A stretch of DNA of 64,000 nucleotides, taken from the NCBI GenBank assembly GCA_910574455.1, contig CAJSYZ010000008.1:1986707-2050706 (forward strand). Direction: 5' to 3'. The notes below the pieces were generated by a model. That model was not told the origin of the DNA, did not search any database, and saw nothing but the letters and a program-made list of their open reading frames with translations. Positions 1-11,777 of the stretch are shown piece after piece; the first letter of the stretch is position 1; each line of letters opens with the position of its first letter. Both the position numbers and the translations under genes were made by a program. Source of the stretch: Trichaptum fuscoviolaceum (taxonomy: Eukaryota > Basidiomycota > Agaricomycetes > Hymenochaetales > Trichaptaceae).

Positions 1-2156
1 ACGGTCTGAGATTATTTTCCTGGGTAATCCAAATCGTTTGTAGACATTGTCGATGTAGAGTTGTGCGGTATCGAGTGCGGTGATTGTCTTGTTGCATGGG
101 GTGAGTACTATTGCCTTGGTGCAATCATGGTCCACAATAACACATATGCTGTCATAGCCATTTGATTCCGGTAGGTCGGTAATGAAATCAATATTGACTG
201 TAGCAAAGGGGTATGTGTCTTTGTCTGCGATGATCGGACTGAGCGGAGGTACGAGTGGATGGTGATTTATCTTCATCTGTTGGCAAATTGCGCATCCTTG
301 CACATATTTCGAAATGAACTGCTGCATGCGGGGCCAGTAGTAGGTGCGTCGAATCTGTTCCATTGTGTTTGCTATTCCTGGGTGATTTCGCGTAGGGAGG
401 TCATGATGAAGTCGTAAGATGTTTCTCATGATTTCCTTGTTCTTCGGAACATAGATCTTGTTCCTAAAGTGTACAAGGTTATCCTTGATTGAGAAGTCGG
501 TCATCTTCGGTTTCGTGAGGGGTAGTTCTTTCTGAATGAGTGTCATTGCTTTCTGAATGTCGCCTGTTTCGAGTCGAATGTTGTCATGAAGTTCGTCGAT
601 GTCAATGGTGTTTCGGTCGTCATTGTCCTGTTCTTCTATTTCGGCTTCGAGTATTTCCATCTCTTGAATGAAAACCTTTTCTGGTAGAAGTGTAACTTCG
701 TTGTTGAGTTCTCCTTCCGTTTTAAATTGGTCGGGTCTCCGGGAAAGGGCATCGGATTGGATCATATGTTTTCCGGGGACTGCTTGGATTTGGAGGGGGT
801 AACGTGAAAGTTCGTTCTGCCATCGGGCTTGTCGAGGGGTTAATCGTTGTGGTTGTCGCCAATAGGTTAGGTTCTTGTGATCACAATGTACTGTGATAAC
901 ATGTGGGCTGCCTAATAGATAGTGTCGCCATGTCTGTAATGCGCGGATGATAGCAAATAGTTCCCTGTCGTATATTTGCCAGTTTCGTTGTGTTGGATTA
1001 AGTGCTTGGGAGATGTATCCAATTGGTCGTAATTGATTATCCTTGTCGAGTTGTCGTAGTACTGCACCAGTAGCTACGGCTGAAGCGTCGGTTTCGAGGT
1101 AGAATGGCTTGTTCGGGTCGGGTTGCATAAGGAGTGGTTGTTTCGAGAATAAGTCCTTGAGTGTTTGAAAAGCATGTTGTTGTCGGTCGGTCCAAACAAA
1201 TGGTATGTTTTTGCGTTTTAGTTGATTGAGGGGTCGGCATATGGTGGCATAATGGGGAATGAATTGCCTGTAGAAGTTTGTAAATCCTGTGAATGATCGT
1301 ATGTCTCGTAGATTCTTTGGAGTCGGCCAGTCAACTATTCCTTGTATCTTCGTCGGGTCAGTCTTGATCTGTGACTCGGAGATAATGTATCCTAGGAATG
1401 GGACTTCGGTCTGGTGGAATCGGCATTTGGCGGGTTTGAGATATAGCTTGTGTTTCTTGAGGACGTCGAAAACTTCGAGGGTATTCGAGATAAGTTGTTG
1501 CATAGTGGCGGCATGGATCATAATGTCGTCCATGTAAACAATACACTTGTTTTTGCGGATTTGCTTCGCAAGTATATCATTCATGAAACGTTGAAAGGTG
1601 GCGGGTGAATTGCATAGGCCAAAGAACATAACTGTTGGTTGAAAGTGTCCTTCTTCGCAGTTGAATGCGGCTTTCCATTGGTCTTCTTCCTTGATTCGAA
1701 TGTTGTGGTATCCTTGTCGAATATCGAGGGTGGTGAAGTATTTGGATCCTTGGAGTTGATTCAATAGTGTCTGGGTGTTCGGTATCGGAAATCCATCGCG
1801 GATTGTATGCTCGTTAAGATATCGATAATCCTGAATCGGTCGGAGGGTTCCATCTTTCTTGCTGATGAAGAATAATGGTGAGGCCATCGGTGATGCGGAG
1901 GGTTTAATGAATCCTTTCTTGAGTAGGTCATTAATAAGATCACGGAGTATGGGTCTTTGGTGGTACGGAGTATTGTAGGTTTTGAAGATTTTCGGTATGA
2001 ATGAGGGTTTTGTCTTGATTTCGTGATCATAAGGTCGTGTGCTGGTGGATATGTTTGGATTTCTTTTTCGGAGAAGATGTTGGCATAGGGCATATATTCC
2101 TTTGGGATGTCGAGTTTTTCTGGTGGTGGTAGTTTCTGTTGTTTTTCTTGTTCCAT
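1..2156 (-). pseudogene. pol: pol of element A: reverse transcriptase, RNase H, integrase (partial)
   Basis: From right to left the reading frame gives the RT palm with VYMDDIMIHA at about 1539-1510, then the connection and RNase H domain (ETDASAVATGAVL near 1110, DRELFAIIRALQTWRHYL near 980-930), then the integrase zinc-binding H2C2 domain (YYWPRMQQF near 350, CAIC near 290) and the start of the integrase core, which runs past position 1. The first ~120 codons (2156 to about 2035) are in a different frame from the rest; a single-base deletion near 2032 in the run encoding PAHD explains it. RT, RNase H and integrase copy and insert the element. Family assignment is firm; whether the frameshift is real or an assembly error cannot be told from one copy. 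Confidence 0.9.
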
Positions 2157-2242
2157 TCGGGTTGAAATCGTAATCTTGTTTATGGTGATTGCATCGTTTC
2201 CCCAGTCTATCTTTGGTTTAGCTTGTTTAAACCAAGGTAGAC

Positions 2243-2590
2243 CTAGTATAACGTCGTCCTTTGGGATATGAGTGAGGTAGAAATGTGGTGAAAGAGTGTG
2301 GGGGTGTGTGATGTGGATTGAGTTCGTTTGGTGACACTGCCTTCTGTGTTGAGTGTACCATCAGCGTTACTGACTAGTATGGGTTTGTCGATTTTCTGCG
2401 TTTTTAGTTTGAGTTTGTTGGCTAGTTTTGAGTTGATGAAATTGAGTTGTGCTCCAGTGTCAAGTAGAGCTGAGAGTGTGTGAGGTTGTCCGTTAATGAG
2501 TACCGTGATGGGGATGCGAAAAGAGCGAGTGTTTCCGTTGATAGTGATGGTGTTGAGTTGAATCGGATTAACCAACTCGGAGTTGATCAA
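2243..2590 (-). pseudogene. Aspartic protease domain of element A
   Basis: The frame opens at the gag stop codon and carries LLDTGAQLNFI, the retropepsin active-site motif that matures the Gag-Pol polyprotein. It lies in the -1 frame relative to gag and has no ATG, so it is presumably reached by ribosomal frameshifting. The protein is cut short: after NTEGSVTK the frame goes astray and stops at 2243, while the expected continuation (DDVILGLPWFK) is in another frame between about 2290 and 2160. That frame joins the start of pol, so a 1-base lesion near 2280-2330 separates protease from RT. Confidence 0.8.
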
Positions 2591-3955
2591 AAATTTCCAT
2601 CATCATCGTCAAAATCGTCGTTGTCATCATTGGGATCGGGCATTTCGTCTAGCATGTTGAACAATGCTTCCTGTTCCTGTCCATTGAGGTCTGTCATCAT
2701 TTCATGGATCTGGATTGCGCGTTCAGCAATCAAATCGTCCGGGTCATCGGGTTTTTCGTCAAGTTCCATCGAGTTGATGTTTCGCTTCTTGAATCGTCCG
2801 TTGTTTCGTCTGAAGTTGTTCTGGAATTTCCTTGGGGATTTTCCTGAGCTTCGGAACTTCGAGGTGCGTGCGGGACGCGAAGGGCATTTGTTTGCAAAAT
2901 GTCCTGCCTTCTTGCAGTAGAAACAGAGTCCATCTGCTTGCGCTTTCTTCTTTTCCTCGGGCGTAAGCTTGTTGAAGTACATCGCGTAGAGCTTGAATGA
3001 TTCTTCCAAATTTTCTGGTTCCTCGGGTTGGTCTGATTCGGGTTCAGAATCTATGTCCATTTCGTTGAGTCGTCGTCTGCGAAATTTGTTGAATCGAGGT
3101 CGATTATATGAGGATTGTCCATAACGGTTGCGGAGTCGATTGAACGGGCGGTTGTCCTGATAGATCTCTTCGTATGATTTTCCTATCTTCCTGGCTGCTT
3201 CGTAGTATGGTGCCATTATCTTTATTCCATTGTCTGGGACTGGGATATCCTTCTGAAGTAGTGCGGTTCGCGTATGTCGCAGTAATCCATTCTTGAACAT
3301 GGAAAAGAGTACTGTGAAGTCGGTAATGTTTGCTTCACGTGCGAGTCGCTGGAAGTTATGAATGTAATCGTCGATTTTGTCCGTAGGTGCTTGCTTAAGA
3401 CTAGAGAGTTCCTTGAATGCGTCGGCGATGTAATCGGTTGAGATGAAATGTGACTTGAATTTGTCCACAAACTGTTGCCAAGTCATAACCCATTGTGCAT
3501 TGTCCTGTTCGTCTTTAACATTCTTTGCAAAGATTGCAGCGGGTCCTTCAGTGCAAAAGGAGAGTGCAAATCGTATTTTGCGTTGATCGGTTGCATAGTC
3601 CAAGTCGTTGAGTGCCAAGTAGTTTTCAACAAGGCTAAGCCATCGGCTAGCTTCGCTTCGTTTGCCGGTAAAGTTAAAAGGTTTGTTTGCTCCGGTGCCT
3701 CGCGGTTGATGGTCTGCTTGATCGGCCATTTCGACTATCACTGGGGTTCCTGGGGGTGGGGGTGACGGTGGGGGTGGGGGTGGCTGTGGAAGGTTTTCCT
3801 GATCGGGGTGTTCGTCGTTTTCCAGAATTTCGGGTACAGGTGAGCTTCGGTTACTATTGTTGGCGTTAACCGATGTAGATCCTTCGGCTGAGTGTGCAGA
3901 TCCTTCGGCGGTGTGTGCCGTGTGCTCGGCTTCGGTGTCTTCCGAATCTTCTGAG
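2587..3955 (-). pseudogene. gag: gag of element A, C-terminal half (capsid/nucleocapsid)
   Basis: About 455 codons. A proline-rich stretch is followed by a retrotransposon gag/capsid-like domain (GKRSEASRWLSLVENYLALN through EEIYQDNRPFNR), a basic region and one CCHC zinc knuckle (CFYCKKAGHFANKC). The tail is very acidic (DDNDDFDDDDGNF). Gag packages element RNA into virus-like particles. The apparent ATG at 3963 lies inside the inserted hAT-like element, so it is not the original start: the reading frame resumes beyond the insert at 5643, where codons for a Ser/Glu-rich run match up across the duplication. The true gag is therefore much longer than this half. Confidence 0.85.
2590..2596 (-). 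promoter_or_regulatory. Predicted -1 ribosomal frameshift heptamer (gag to protease)
   Basis: On the minus strand the end of gag reads A AAT TTT TGA in the gag frame. This fits the X XXY YYZ slippery pattern (AAA TTT T), and the stop codon follows the heptamer directly. A one-base backward slip leads straight into the protease frame (TTG ATC AAC). The site is seen directly; its use is inferred. Confidence 0.65.
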
Positions 3956-5634
3956 TAGAGCATGACACGGGTGCAGGTTATCCGTGGGTACCTGCAGGTA
4001 CCTGGGCCAAAATACCTGCGGTTCCAGGTGCACCCGCACGCAGGTACCTGGTTCCCACGGATACCTGCGGATCCAGGTTTTGATTTTTTTTTGTCCAGGT
4101 ACCTGACCGGGTACCTGAAAGTACCCGGTCAATCACGTGCACTCTGTATGAGTGCGACGGACGCAACGATGTACCATTACTTTTGCCAACTTTCTACTCG
4201 ACTCTGAGCTATCTCGAGGCTCCCTATGGAAGTTATACTGGAGCTCTGGCTCCTGACACCTATAGCGACGACCTCGAACCCGATGACCGCCTCCCCGCCA
4301 ACTGCGCGCTCGTCGAACGGGCGTCGGACACGACTCTGCGGTCAGAAACCGCCTGCAAGTCTTTCGCCCGCGCGGTCAACCGCAAGGCAGAATGAGACCG
4401 CGAGCACGGCGAGGCCGTTGCGCGGCGAAGATCGAGTTGGAATCTCGTACTGCAGAGGTTGAACCGGTCTGCATGTACGTCTTTTTTCGCTTTTTAAATC
4501 TCCTTTCCGTACTAATCTCCTCTTCGCCGCCGCTCGTCGCCCTCGACATGCTGATCATATAGCAACCGCAACACTCGCCATCGTCTGCACTCATGATGCC
4601 GCCACAAGTGGTATGCGTGGTCAGCCAACTTCAAGGCCAGGCTGAACAGGCTCGTCCGAAGATGGACTTCATTGACTGGCTGCTGCGAAAACTTTTCGCA
4701 GTCACTGCGCTTTTGGAGTTGGGGGAACCGGCGCCTGAGCTACTAAACCATCTCTTGTGACAATATGGCTCGTCTTTGGAATCGCTTTCTACCCCGACGT
4801 GCTGGACAGCTGCGGGAGTGCTTCCACACGCACCTGCAATCGCTTACGGGAATTCAAGTTCGAAAACCTCTTTCCGGCACCTCTCGCTTTCAAACAGCTC
4901 TTGGAAGGCATCGCGTACTTGATCTTCCCAGCTATCTGGGTTGCTTCTCTGCGCGTAACGAGCAGCAGTGTGAAGGAACTGGAGAAGCTGGCGGTGGTTA
5001 CGGTTCAGTGTTGGGATGAAGGCGAGAAGCACCCTATGTTACCATGTCTGAAGATCGCCTGCGCTATGACAGGAGCAGTATTCCGGAGCACAAGGAATGT
5101 ATGTCATTCTCGTGCAATGGTCGTGAGTAGTTTCATGTTGTTGATAATCCCTCACTCATTGACTTGCAGCGTGGCGATCCTCTCCCTATCACCACGTTCC
5201 TTCGCTTCAGGAGCCTGCGAACTTGCACACTAGGCTTTACTTCACGGTCGACGCGGTCCTGCGCACTATGCTTTACCGCGCTGTGAACGCGGTTGACGCC
5301 TGTAGGCACCTCGTCACAACCGCACACAATCTGATGGGGACGCAAACACCTTGCCTTGCTGGACGACGTGGCTCATTCGAAGCTCGGACCATGCGTGACT
5401 CCTCAGAAACACAGATGGTATGTTCTTCATTTACTTTATCTTATTATTACATTACTTACTGTTATTACCTGCAGATCCTATCAGGTACCTGCAGGTATTG
5501 CAGGTAACGGGTCCAGGTAGACCCGGATCCGTTTCCCACGGTTCCGGGTCGGATCCAGGTATCAGCTTTTTGGCGCAGGTACCTGGACTTCACGGATCCG
5601 GGTCCACCTGCAGGTGCACCCGTGTCATGCCCTA
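3956..5634. mobile_element. hAT-like non-autonomous DNA transposon inserted in gag
   Basis: The insert of 1,679 bp is bounded by an exact 8-bp direct repeat CTTCTGAG (3948-3955 and 5635-5642), as made by hAT transposases. Its ends are inverted repeats: TAGAGCATGACACGGGTGC on the left and, reverse-complemented, TAGGGCATGACACGGGTGC on the right, continuing as CAGGT. Five copies of the 10-bp palindrome CAGGTACCTG lie near the ends (3995, 4041, 4096, 5482, 5576). hAT transposases are known to bind subterminal repeats, so these may be binding sites. No transposase domain is recognisable; the interior holds only short open frames (for example 4757-5233), possibly captured host exons. Confidence 0.85.
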
Positions 5635-5642
5635 CTTCTGAG

Positions 5643-7535
5643 TCTTCTTCTGAACTTTCTTCTTCAGATTCTCGTCTGCGCCTTCTTAGTTCTCTTTCCT
5701 CTTTCTCTAGTTGCTCGAGAGTGAGGATAGTTTGTGTCTCCTGCGAAGTGTAGTTCTTGGGAGGCGGAGTCCAAGTGGGTATCCAAGTTGCGCCTTCTTC
5801 AAATCTGGTGTCGATGCGAAGTCCTTCGAATTGTCCTACAAGTTCTGGTTCTTCGGATTTGAGTTCAGAAACAGGTGCAGGTGTTTCAGCCTTCGGTTGG
5901 GTGAATGTGAGGAGTGGGGAGGTTTGTTCAGCTTTAGGTGCTGCTGCTGCTGCGTAAGATAATGAGGGTAGTGCTGTCGATTCAGCGGGTGGTGCTTCGG
6001 TTTTAGCTGGTGGTGCTTCTGGTTGAGTAGTGGTTAATGGCGAGTGTTGTGAAGGAGCGGGTGATGCGAGTTGAGAAGAAACAACTCTGGGTGAGTTAAG
6101 TCGACTGCCTGTTCTCGATGTTCTTGCAAGTATCTGGTCGATTTCTTCCTGACTGGGTTCGATTCCTGCGTACCAAGTATTAACCTGTTTGTAGTATGTG
6201 GTCGGGTTCTTGATTGTATGCGAGATTGCTCTCCAGGTGTCGTGTCCTGAGTGAAAGTGAAGGTAGACTTTTCTTCTGGATTTGTCAAGTCTGTACCAGG
6301 CTCGGTTTACTGGGTCAAATTCGGCGTTTTCTGGGCGGGTAACTCCAACGGGTACTTGTGCTGCTATGGGTACGTATTTTCCTGGGACTGGTGGTCTGTC
6401 TTTCGGCGCCAGTTTAACGAGTTACTGAAATTTAATTCAGTTGGTGTCTTCGTTTGCTGGGGGAGTCGGAGTAACGGTTCGGCTTCCTTCTTCGGGTTCA
6501 ACAGGGGGTGGAGTAATGGATCGGATGGATGCTTCGAGAGGTGGGCTGGCAACTCGGGTGGGTGGTTCAGAGTGTAGTAGGTAACAAATACACTTCCGTA
6601 TTTCGGTTGCAACGTCCTGGGGTTGTCCGGGCCAATAAACGATTGATGTGAGGTTCAAGAGGGTTTCTCTTTCGGAGAAATGATCAATGGCGTTGTCAAC
6701 TTTGGTGTGGCAGATTCCAATAAGGCCTTTACGAAGGTAACAATCGGGAATGTATGGCTTTCCTTCGAACCAAAAGATGCCGTGTCGGTAGATCCAATTA
6801 ATGGGGTCGTGTCGTATAGAGTGTAGACGGAGTTGGAGGTATTGTAGGTCGTATTTGGAGTTCTGTTGGATCGGATGAACTAATGCACTATTGACAAGGT
6901 GCTGATAGTTGTCTTCAATTAGTTGGTCGAAGTTGGGGGCGGGAGCGGGAGCTTGATTCGCCAGATTGATTAATCGGTTGTTGTAATGTATTCCTGAGTC
7001 GTCTTCCTGTCCTTTGGAAAGTTTGTCTGAGGTTTCCTAAAGTTCTGGAAGGTCCTGGAGCGGGTGTGGGAGTTCGTTCGGACGTTCGAAGTTGAGGGAA
7101 GGGACGTAGGGCTTGTTCTACGCTTGGGGGTGTAGTGATCGGAGGGTTGGAGTGATTCGGAGTCACGGGAGGTAGTAATCTGTTGTGCTCAGATACTTCG
7201 TTCCAATGGTGGCTTGGGTTCTCGAAATCTGTTCCTTCCTCGGCGGAGTATGCGTAGGTTTCCTGAGTAACAGTGGGTTCTAATCGAGGGGGTACAAGTT
7301 GATCGTAGAGGCTTTCGTTATCTTCTTGTGTTCGATGTTCGTACTCGGAATAGTCCTGTGGGTCTGTCCTGCTTTCGTCAAGTTCGGAGGGGTTATGAGG
7401 GGGTGTGTCGGATTGGTATGAAGTGGGTTGTAAGTCGTAAATGGAGACGGGGTTAAGGATGTTGATCCTTAATACGCCTGCCAACGGTAGTTCCGTGCGA
7501 TCGGCGAGTAGTATAGTAATCCTCAGGTTGGGCAC
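5643..7535 (-). pseudogene. gag: gag of element A, long N-terminal extension
   Basis: Minus-strand coding continues here in pieces. 7535-6915 encodes a Pro/Ser/Glu-rich segment. After a frame change near 7000, a segment (about 6985-6437) contains YIPDCYLRKGLIGICH and, further on, IVYWPGQPQDVATEIRKC. That spacing of H, H, YWP and C residues resembles the H2C2 zinc-binding domain of Ty3 integrases, with CxC in place of CxxC. A third segment (about 6430-5643) is Pro/Ala/Ser-rich, ends in a Ser/Glu/Asp tract and joins the other gag half. With that half it would make a gag-type protein of roughly 1,080 residues, unusually large for Ty3. There is no in-frame ATG at the right end; the frame opens after a TAA near 7546. 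Confidence 0.65.
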
Positions 7536-8413
7536 TTCCTCGGGTTATCAACCCTTTGAGCTACAAGAGTATGCGTGAGTGATATTAACGTCTTCGGATA
7601 CCTTGTCCTTTCTGTCTTCCTAGGTTCGCTGGATAATCTGTTTTGATGTTCACCGTGTATTGCTGTCGTCTACGAGTGAGGGTATGCTTGTCTTCCGGCT
7701 GTGGCAGTTTCTGTGGTGGATGAGACCTTTCCCCTGCTTCCTTCTTCTCTTCAAGTTACGTTGGACGTGGCTAAGCTGCTTGAATGGGTCGCGATCCTCT
7801 GCTTCACGCTATCACCAACCAAACGCGTAACAAGGACCGTAAATTCTGTCGTGAACCTGCTTAATTTCTGCGATTACTTGTCTGTCGCTTCCTTCCAAGT
7901 ATAACAGTGTATGCTTGGTGTATTCGATCGTACTGTCGTTCGTATTCCTTTTGTTCCTATATGATAGTTAGTAGACAAGGGCCAGTTGTAATACTTAACC
8001 GTCAGTATTCCAGATTGGAATGCGTGGGTGTACCGATTTATTCTGCTGTAGAATGTGGTAGAGCGTAGAGGGGGGTGTTTCGGAGTTGAGATCGATCTCA
8101 GATGAGAAAGAAGTCAATCCTAATTGTTACGTTCACGGCTTCGATGGACTTATCACGGAAATGATAAGTGACCAAAGCGTTGTTGGGTGAAGTAGCAAGT
8201 ACAGTATAGAGGGTCCGCTTTGTGAGGGTCTCTATACCGGAAGTCGTGGGTGAACAGAGTCTTTGGTACGTGATTGTAAAAGACTATAGGAGGATTGACT
8301 TAAGTGTCATCCTGGGGCGCTATGTACATGGCCTTATATACTACAGAGAACAATAGAGTGGAGCAAGGAATGAAACTACATCATCGCGGGTCAGAAGTGG
8401 AACAAGTCCGTCA
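7536..8413 (-). repeat. Probable 5' LTR and leader of element A
   Basis: No gene is visible. On the minus strand a TATA-like TATATAAG (about 8341-8334) lies upstream of gag, as expected of an LTR promoter. The sequence upstream begins TGACGGACTTG at about 8413, a plausible LTR start. The matching 3' LTR is off the window, so neither border is confirmed and I could not recognise a primer-binding site. Confidence 0.4.
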
Positions 8414-9462
8414 TAGTGGCTCTAATTAATGGAGGATGATGTCAGATCGGAGCATAGGTGGAGTAGAGTGGAGTAGAATGGTGTATCATCGGAGTGGAAG
8501 GCTCTGGGGCTCTCGGAGTGAAGGTGGAGCGAGTGGAGCCATCGGAGTGTGGAGTCAATGATGAAAGAATGATGCAATGTGTGTACGCACATGCAGGTAG
8601 AAAGGGTGAGAGAAAAAGATGAGGGGGAACATAAACAATGTGTAAACAAGGGTAAGCAGCTTGATGCGTAACAGACGACGCTTCAAAATGGGATTCGGCC
8701 ACGGACTGCGTAGACTTCTAAGGGCAAATCATTCACTGGTGAGCCTCTTCGTTTCGTCTCTGTCCGTGCGCTCAATAATTTATTACCATTGACTCGCAGA
8801 GCAGCCTTCGTTTCTACTGGCACGCCAAAGAACATGCAGAATTGAAGGCACGGTAGCGAAATGGGCCTGCCACTGCCCGTGGCAGTGGTTCAGAATCGTG
8901 TCGTGGCGGGTTCCATGATAGTGACTGCTATGCTTAGTCTTGTGTAAATGACTGATGTACTTGAACGCTGAGGCACTGATAGCTACTTACCGTTGTCTTA
9001 TATTACTTCTGATGCAATGAAATACTTGGATCGTTCTTATGCACTTGAACTCTTGAGCACTGCAGTTTGTCTTACAACACTTGTCTCCTGCTGTAATTAA
9101 AGGATGAAGCACTGAAGCACTGGAGCACTGGGGTACAGATTGCCTGAAACACTTAGAGCACTGATTCAGCCAACTCGCCCTTATTTCAGCCAACTGGTCC
9201 TGAATAATGGGAGGACATGCATGAATAAGTGCGGTTTGCCTTATTCAGACTTCAAGTCACTCAGGACGTTTAAGTAACGCTTAAGTCACTTTCAGCAGAA
9301 AGTAGTTTCCCTGATGTGAACGCCGGTCGGATGATTTTAGATTTTGGAGTCTTTCGCGTTTTGGTCAGTCGCGGTAAGCGCCTGCTTCCTCTTTCCTCCG
9401 TCGACCGCCGCATCAGCAGAACGACGACGACGACATCAACGACGATTCTAACGACCTACGCG
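8414..9462. other. Intergenic stretch
   Basis: No gene is supported. 8440-8560 is rich in GGAGTGG/GGAGTAG words, and 9095-9170 has scattered GCACTG(A/G)A repeats. The right part is presumably the promoter and 5' leader of the hydroxylase gene. Confidence 0.5.
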
Positions 9463-10555
9463 ATGTCGGGCAATGCGTCCTTCTCTACGTATCTCGCTGA
9501 AGACGCGAGTCTGCAACACTATGTCCATGCCTCTTCACCATTCTACCATACCACTAGACCTCATGTTTTGGATTCCGTATCCGACGAGATGCTGTCCTTA
9601 ATTGCACCTGTTGTTGTCTACTGGGTGTATTCACTCTTCTTCCACTTTCTTGACTCTCAAAACTGGTCTTTTCTCCACAAGTACCGCATACACGAGTCCG
9701 AAGAGGTGAAGTCGAAAAACCTAGTCAGCCGGACAGCCGTTGTCTGGGCAGTGCTGTTCCAACAAGTCATCCAGACAGCTTTGGGCGTGTACTGGATGAA
9801 TGGCGTACCAGAGGAGATAGATAGCCCACTGACAAATGTTTCCAGCATTCAGAATGGAGTCACTCTTGCTGCAAGGATCTTGCTAGGTGAACGGACTGCC
9901 ACCAGTTTCTTGCAGAAACTCGGCCCACAAACAGTCTGGTTCCTTTATTGGTGGGGCATTCCCCTTGCTCAATTGGTCTTTGCTATGTGAGTATACGTAT
10001 GTCTATCCTGTGCTGGCTTTCAATAAATAACATACTTAGGTTTTGCATCGACACCTGGCAATACTTCCTGCATCGTTTAATGCACGTGAACAAATTCCTC
10101 TATAAACACTTCCACTCGTGGCACCACCGCTTGTACGTGCCCTATGCGTATGGGGCGCTATACAATCACCCTGTCGAGGGTTTCCTTCTCGACACACTGG
10201 GAGCCGCGATTGCCCAAGTGCTTTCGATGATGACAGTTCGCCAGGCGATCGTGTTGTTCATGTTCTCAACAATGAAGACAGTAGATGATCACTGCGGCTA
10301 TCGTCTACCCTTGGATCCGTTGCAACTGCTCTTTGGTAACAATGCTGATTATCACGATATCCACCACCAAGTAAGCCCTACTCGTTTATTTTGAATTGTT
10401 TAGTGCTTATGGTGCTGTAGGTAATCGGTCTTAAGAGCAATTTTTCGCAACCATTCTTCATTCATTGGGATACAATTCTTGGCACGAGAATGACTCGGGA
10501 GACAGCAGACCAGAAAAGGCGTCGAACAAAGGAAAAGTTGGACAAAGTCTTATAA
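9463..10555 (+). CDS. SUR2: Sphingolipid C4-hydroxylase (SUR2-like), fatty acid hydroxylase superfamily
   Basis: Exons 9463-9986, 10040-10370 and 10421-10555 (introns of 53 and 50 bp) give 329 residues, close to the usual size of fungal SUR2. The enzyme hydroxylates C4 of the sphingoid base, making phytosphingosine-type long-chain bases in the ER membrane. It shows the di-iron histidine clusters: HRLMH (residues 186-190), HSWHH (200-204) and HDIHH (280-284), with conserved NHPVEG after the second. Hydrophobic segments near residues 45-65, 105-125 and 150-175 fit a multi-span membrane protein. I chose the ATG at 9463 because the frame upstream is Thr-rich and starts only at non-ATG codons or an unlikely earlier ATG. 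A C5-sterol desaturase is the main alternative, but the motif spacing and NHPVEG favour SUR2. Confidence 0.88.
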
Positions 10556-10830
10556 CTTTTTCCACAAACGTTCACAAGATGAATCTCCTGGTTTCATATG
10601 ACCTATTTTCCGCCTTCTTCGCACCTCGTTGATTAAGGGATCTGCTATAAACTATGTGTATCTATATATTACTACGTACATGTTTAGTTGTTTCTTTCTT
10701 TGTTGGTAATTCCTATCCCCACTAGCGGTCCGCACATATACATACCATAATGAATAATCTTCACATTCCACAACCGAGACGCCTAGTATGCCAGCACGAC
10801 GTCATCCCTAGATATACACTCTATCCAAGC

Positions 10831-11777
10831 TCATAAGCGGAAGCGGAGGTAAGCCATGAGAAGTGCAGAGCAACCAGTCACTGTTAGATATAATTAGAGA
10901 ACATCCGCAATTCCATTTGTGACAGTACGCACCGAAACCGACAAGATATTGCAATGTAACAGCCTATAAAGTGAGAGAGGGTATTTAGTCAGGGTATAGG
11001 ATAAACAGCAATGTATAGGTAGTACCTTTGAAGCTTGTATCGACGTTCTTAGCTCCGAGATCTCCTTCTCGATCCTCGTATCCACCTCCTTGATCTTCAG
11101 CTCCTGACCCGTGCTTGACTCGCGCATTCGGCCCTTCTCCAAGTTCAAGTCCAGCCGCACACCCGCCTGTGTGCGTGTAATTTCTTCACGAAGGCGTTGC
11201 TTGAGGCGTTCAAGGTCAGACGTCAGCCGGTCATTATCCACGCGCATTGTCGACAGGTCATTCTTCTCCATCAGCTGCATCTCCGATTTGAGCTGCGCAA
11301 AGTCGACCTTCTGAGTGTATTGGTGCTATATGTTCCCATAAACGAGAGAGAGATGCATTCAGTACGCGAGTAAATGGAAAGAATGGGATCCGGAAGATCC
11401 GGAATATGCTTGGGGGCATGTAAAAGCCAACACACCTTCTCCTGATCAGCTTTCGTCACCATATTGCTCGTCATATTTCGTATGCTCTCATCAATGACCT
11501 CTGCCATGGCCGTCATGATTCCCTCCGCCTGAGCTCGATTCAAGCCTTCCCGCTCCAGACGCTGGACGAAGTGGTGCGTGTCGAAGTGGAAGTCCCGTGA
11601 TGGGGTTGAGCTGTGGAAGTGTCGTCTCCGCCTTTGCACAGAGTAGCATTGTCGAGAAGCATCGAGGTTGCGCATCGAGATCGAAGATATGGGTGTAGTT
11701 GAGTGGTGTCGGAGAGCTGAACGATTGGCTTGGGTGCGGACTTCGCGGAGGAATGAGCGGGAAAGTTGAGAAGCCAT
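10831..11777 (-). CDS. Mitochondrial DUF1640 coiled-coil membrane protein (FMP32/CCDC90/MCUR1 family)
   Basis: Four exons (11777-11436, 11325-11026, 10963-10933, 10880-10831) give 240 residues in frame. The start MASQLSRSFLREVRTQ, rich in Arg and Ser, is a typical mitochondrial presequence. The conserved DUF1640 block follows (FVQRLEREGLNRAQAEGIM, then a long coiled coil with EEITRTQAGVRLDLNLEKGR). The last two tiny exons (31 and 50 nt) encode a single C-terminal membrane helix (QYLVGFVTGCSALLMAYLRF) ending in two basic residues. Yeast members are inner-membrane proteins linked to cytochrome oxidase assembly or proline metabolism; animal members regulate the calcium uniporter. Reading through the second intron instead gives a shorter tail with no helix, so the four-exon model is preferred. 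Confidence 0.85.

Larger units (their letters stand above)
1..8413 (-). mobile_element. Degenerate Ty3/Gypsy LTR retrotransposon (element A), cut by the left window edge
   Basis: Reading leftwards on the minus strand: a promoter/LTR-like region, a very long gag, protease, then reverse transcriptase, RNase H and integrase running off position 1. Seen directly: gag zinc knuckle, aspartic protease DTGA motif, RT YMDD motif, RNase H and integrase H2C2 residues. The copy is dead or dying: gag is split by a 1,679-bp hAT-like element, and at least four frame changes interrupt coding (near 2280-2330, 2030, 6990-7020 and 6430). The second LTR lies outside the window, so LTR borders are not proven; 8413 is my guess, from a TG start on the minus strand. 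Confidence 0.85.

Noticed and set aside
8422..8702. Ser/His/Leu-rich frames on the minus strand
   Set aside because: They arise from the GGAGTGG-type repeats read in reverse.
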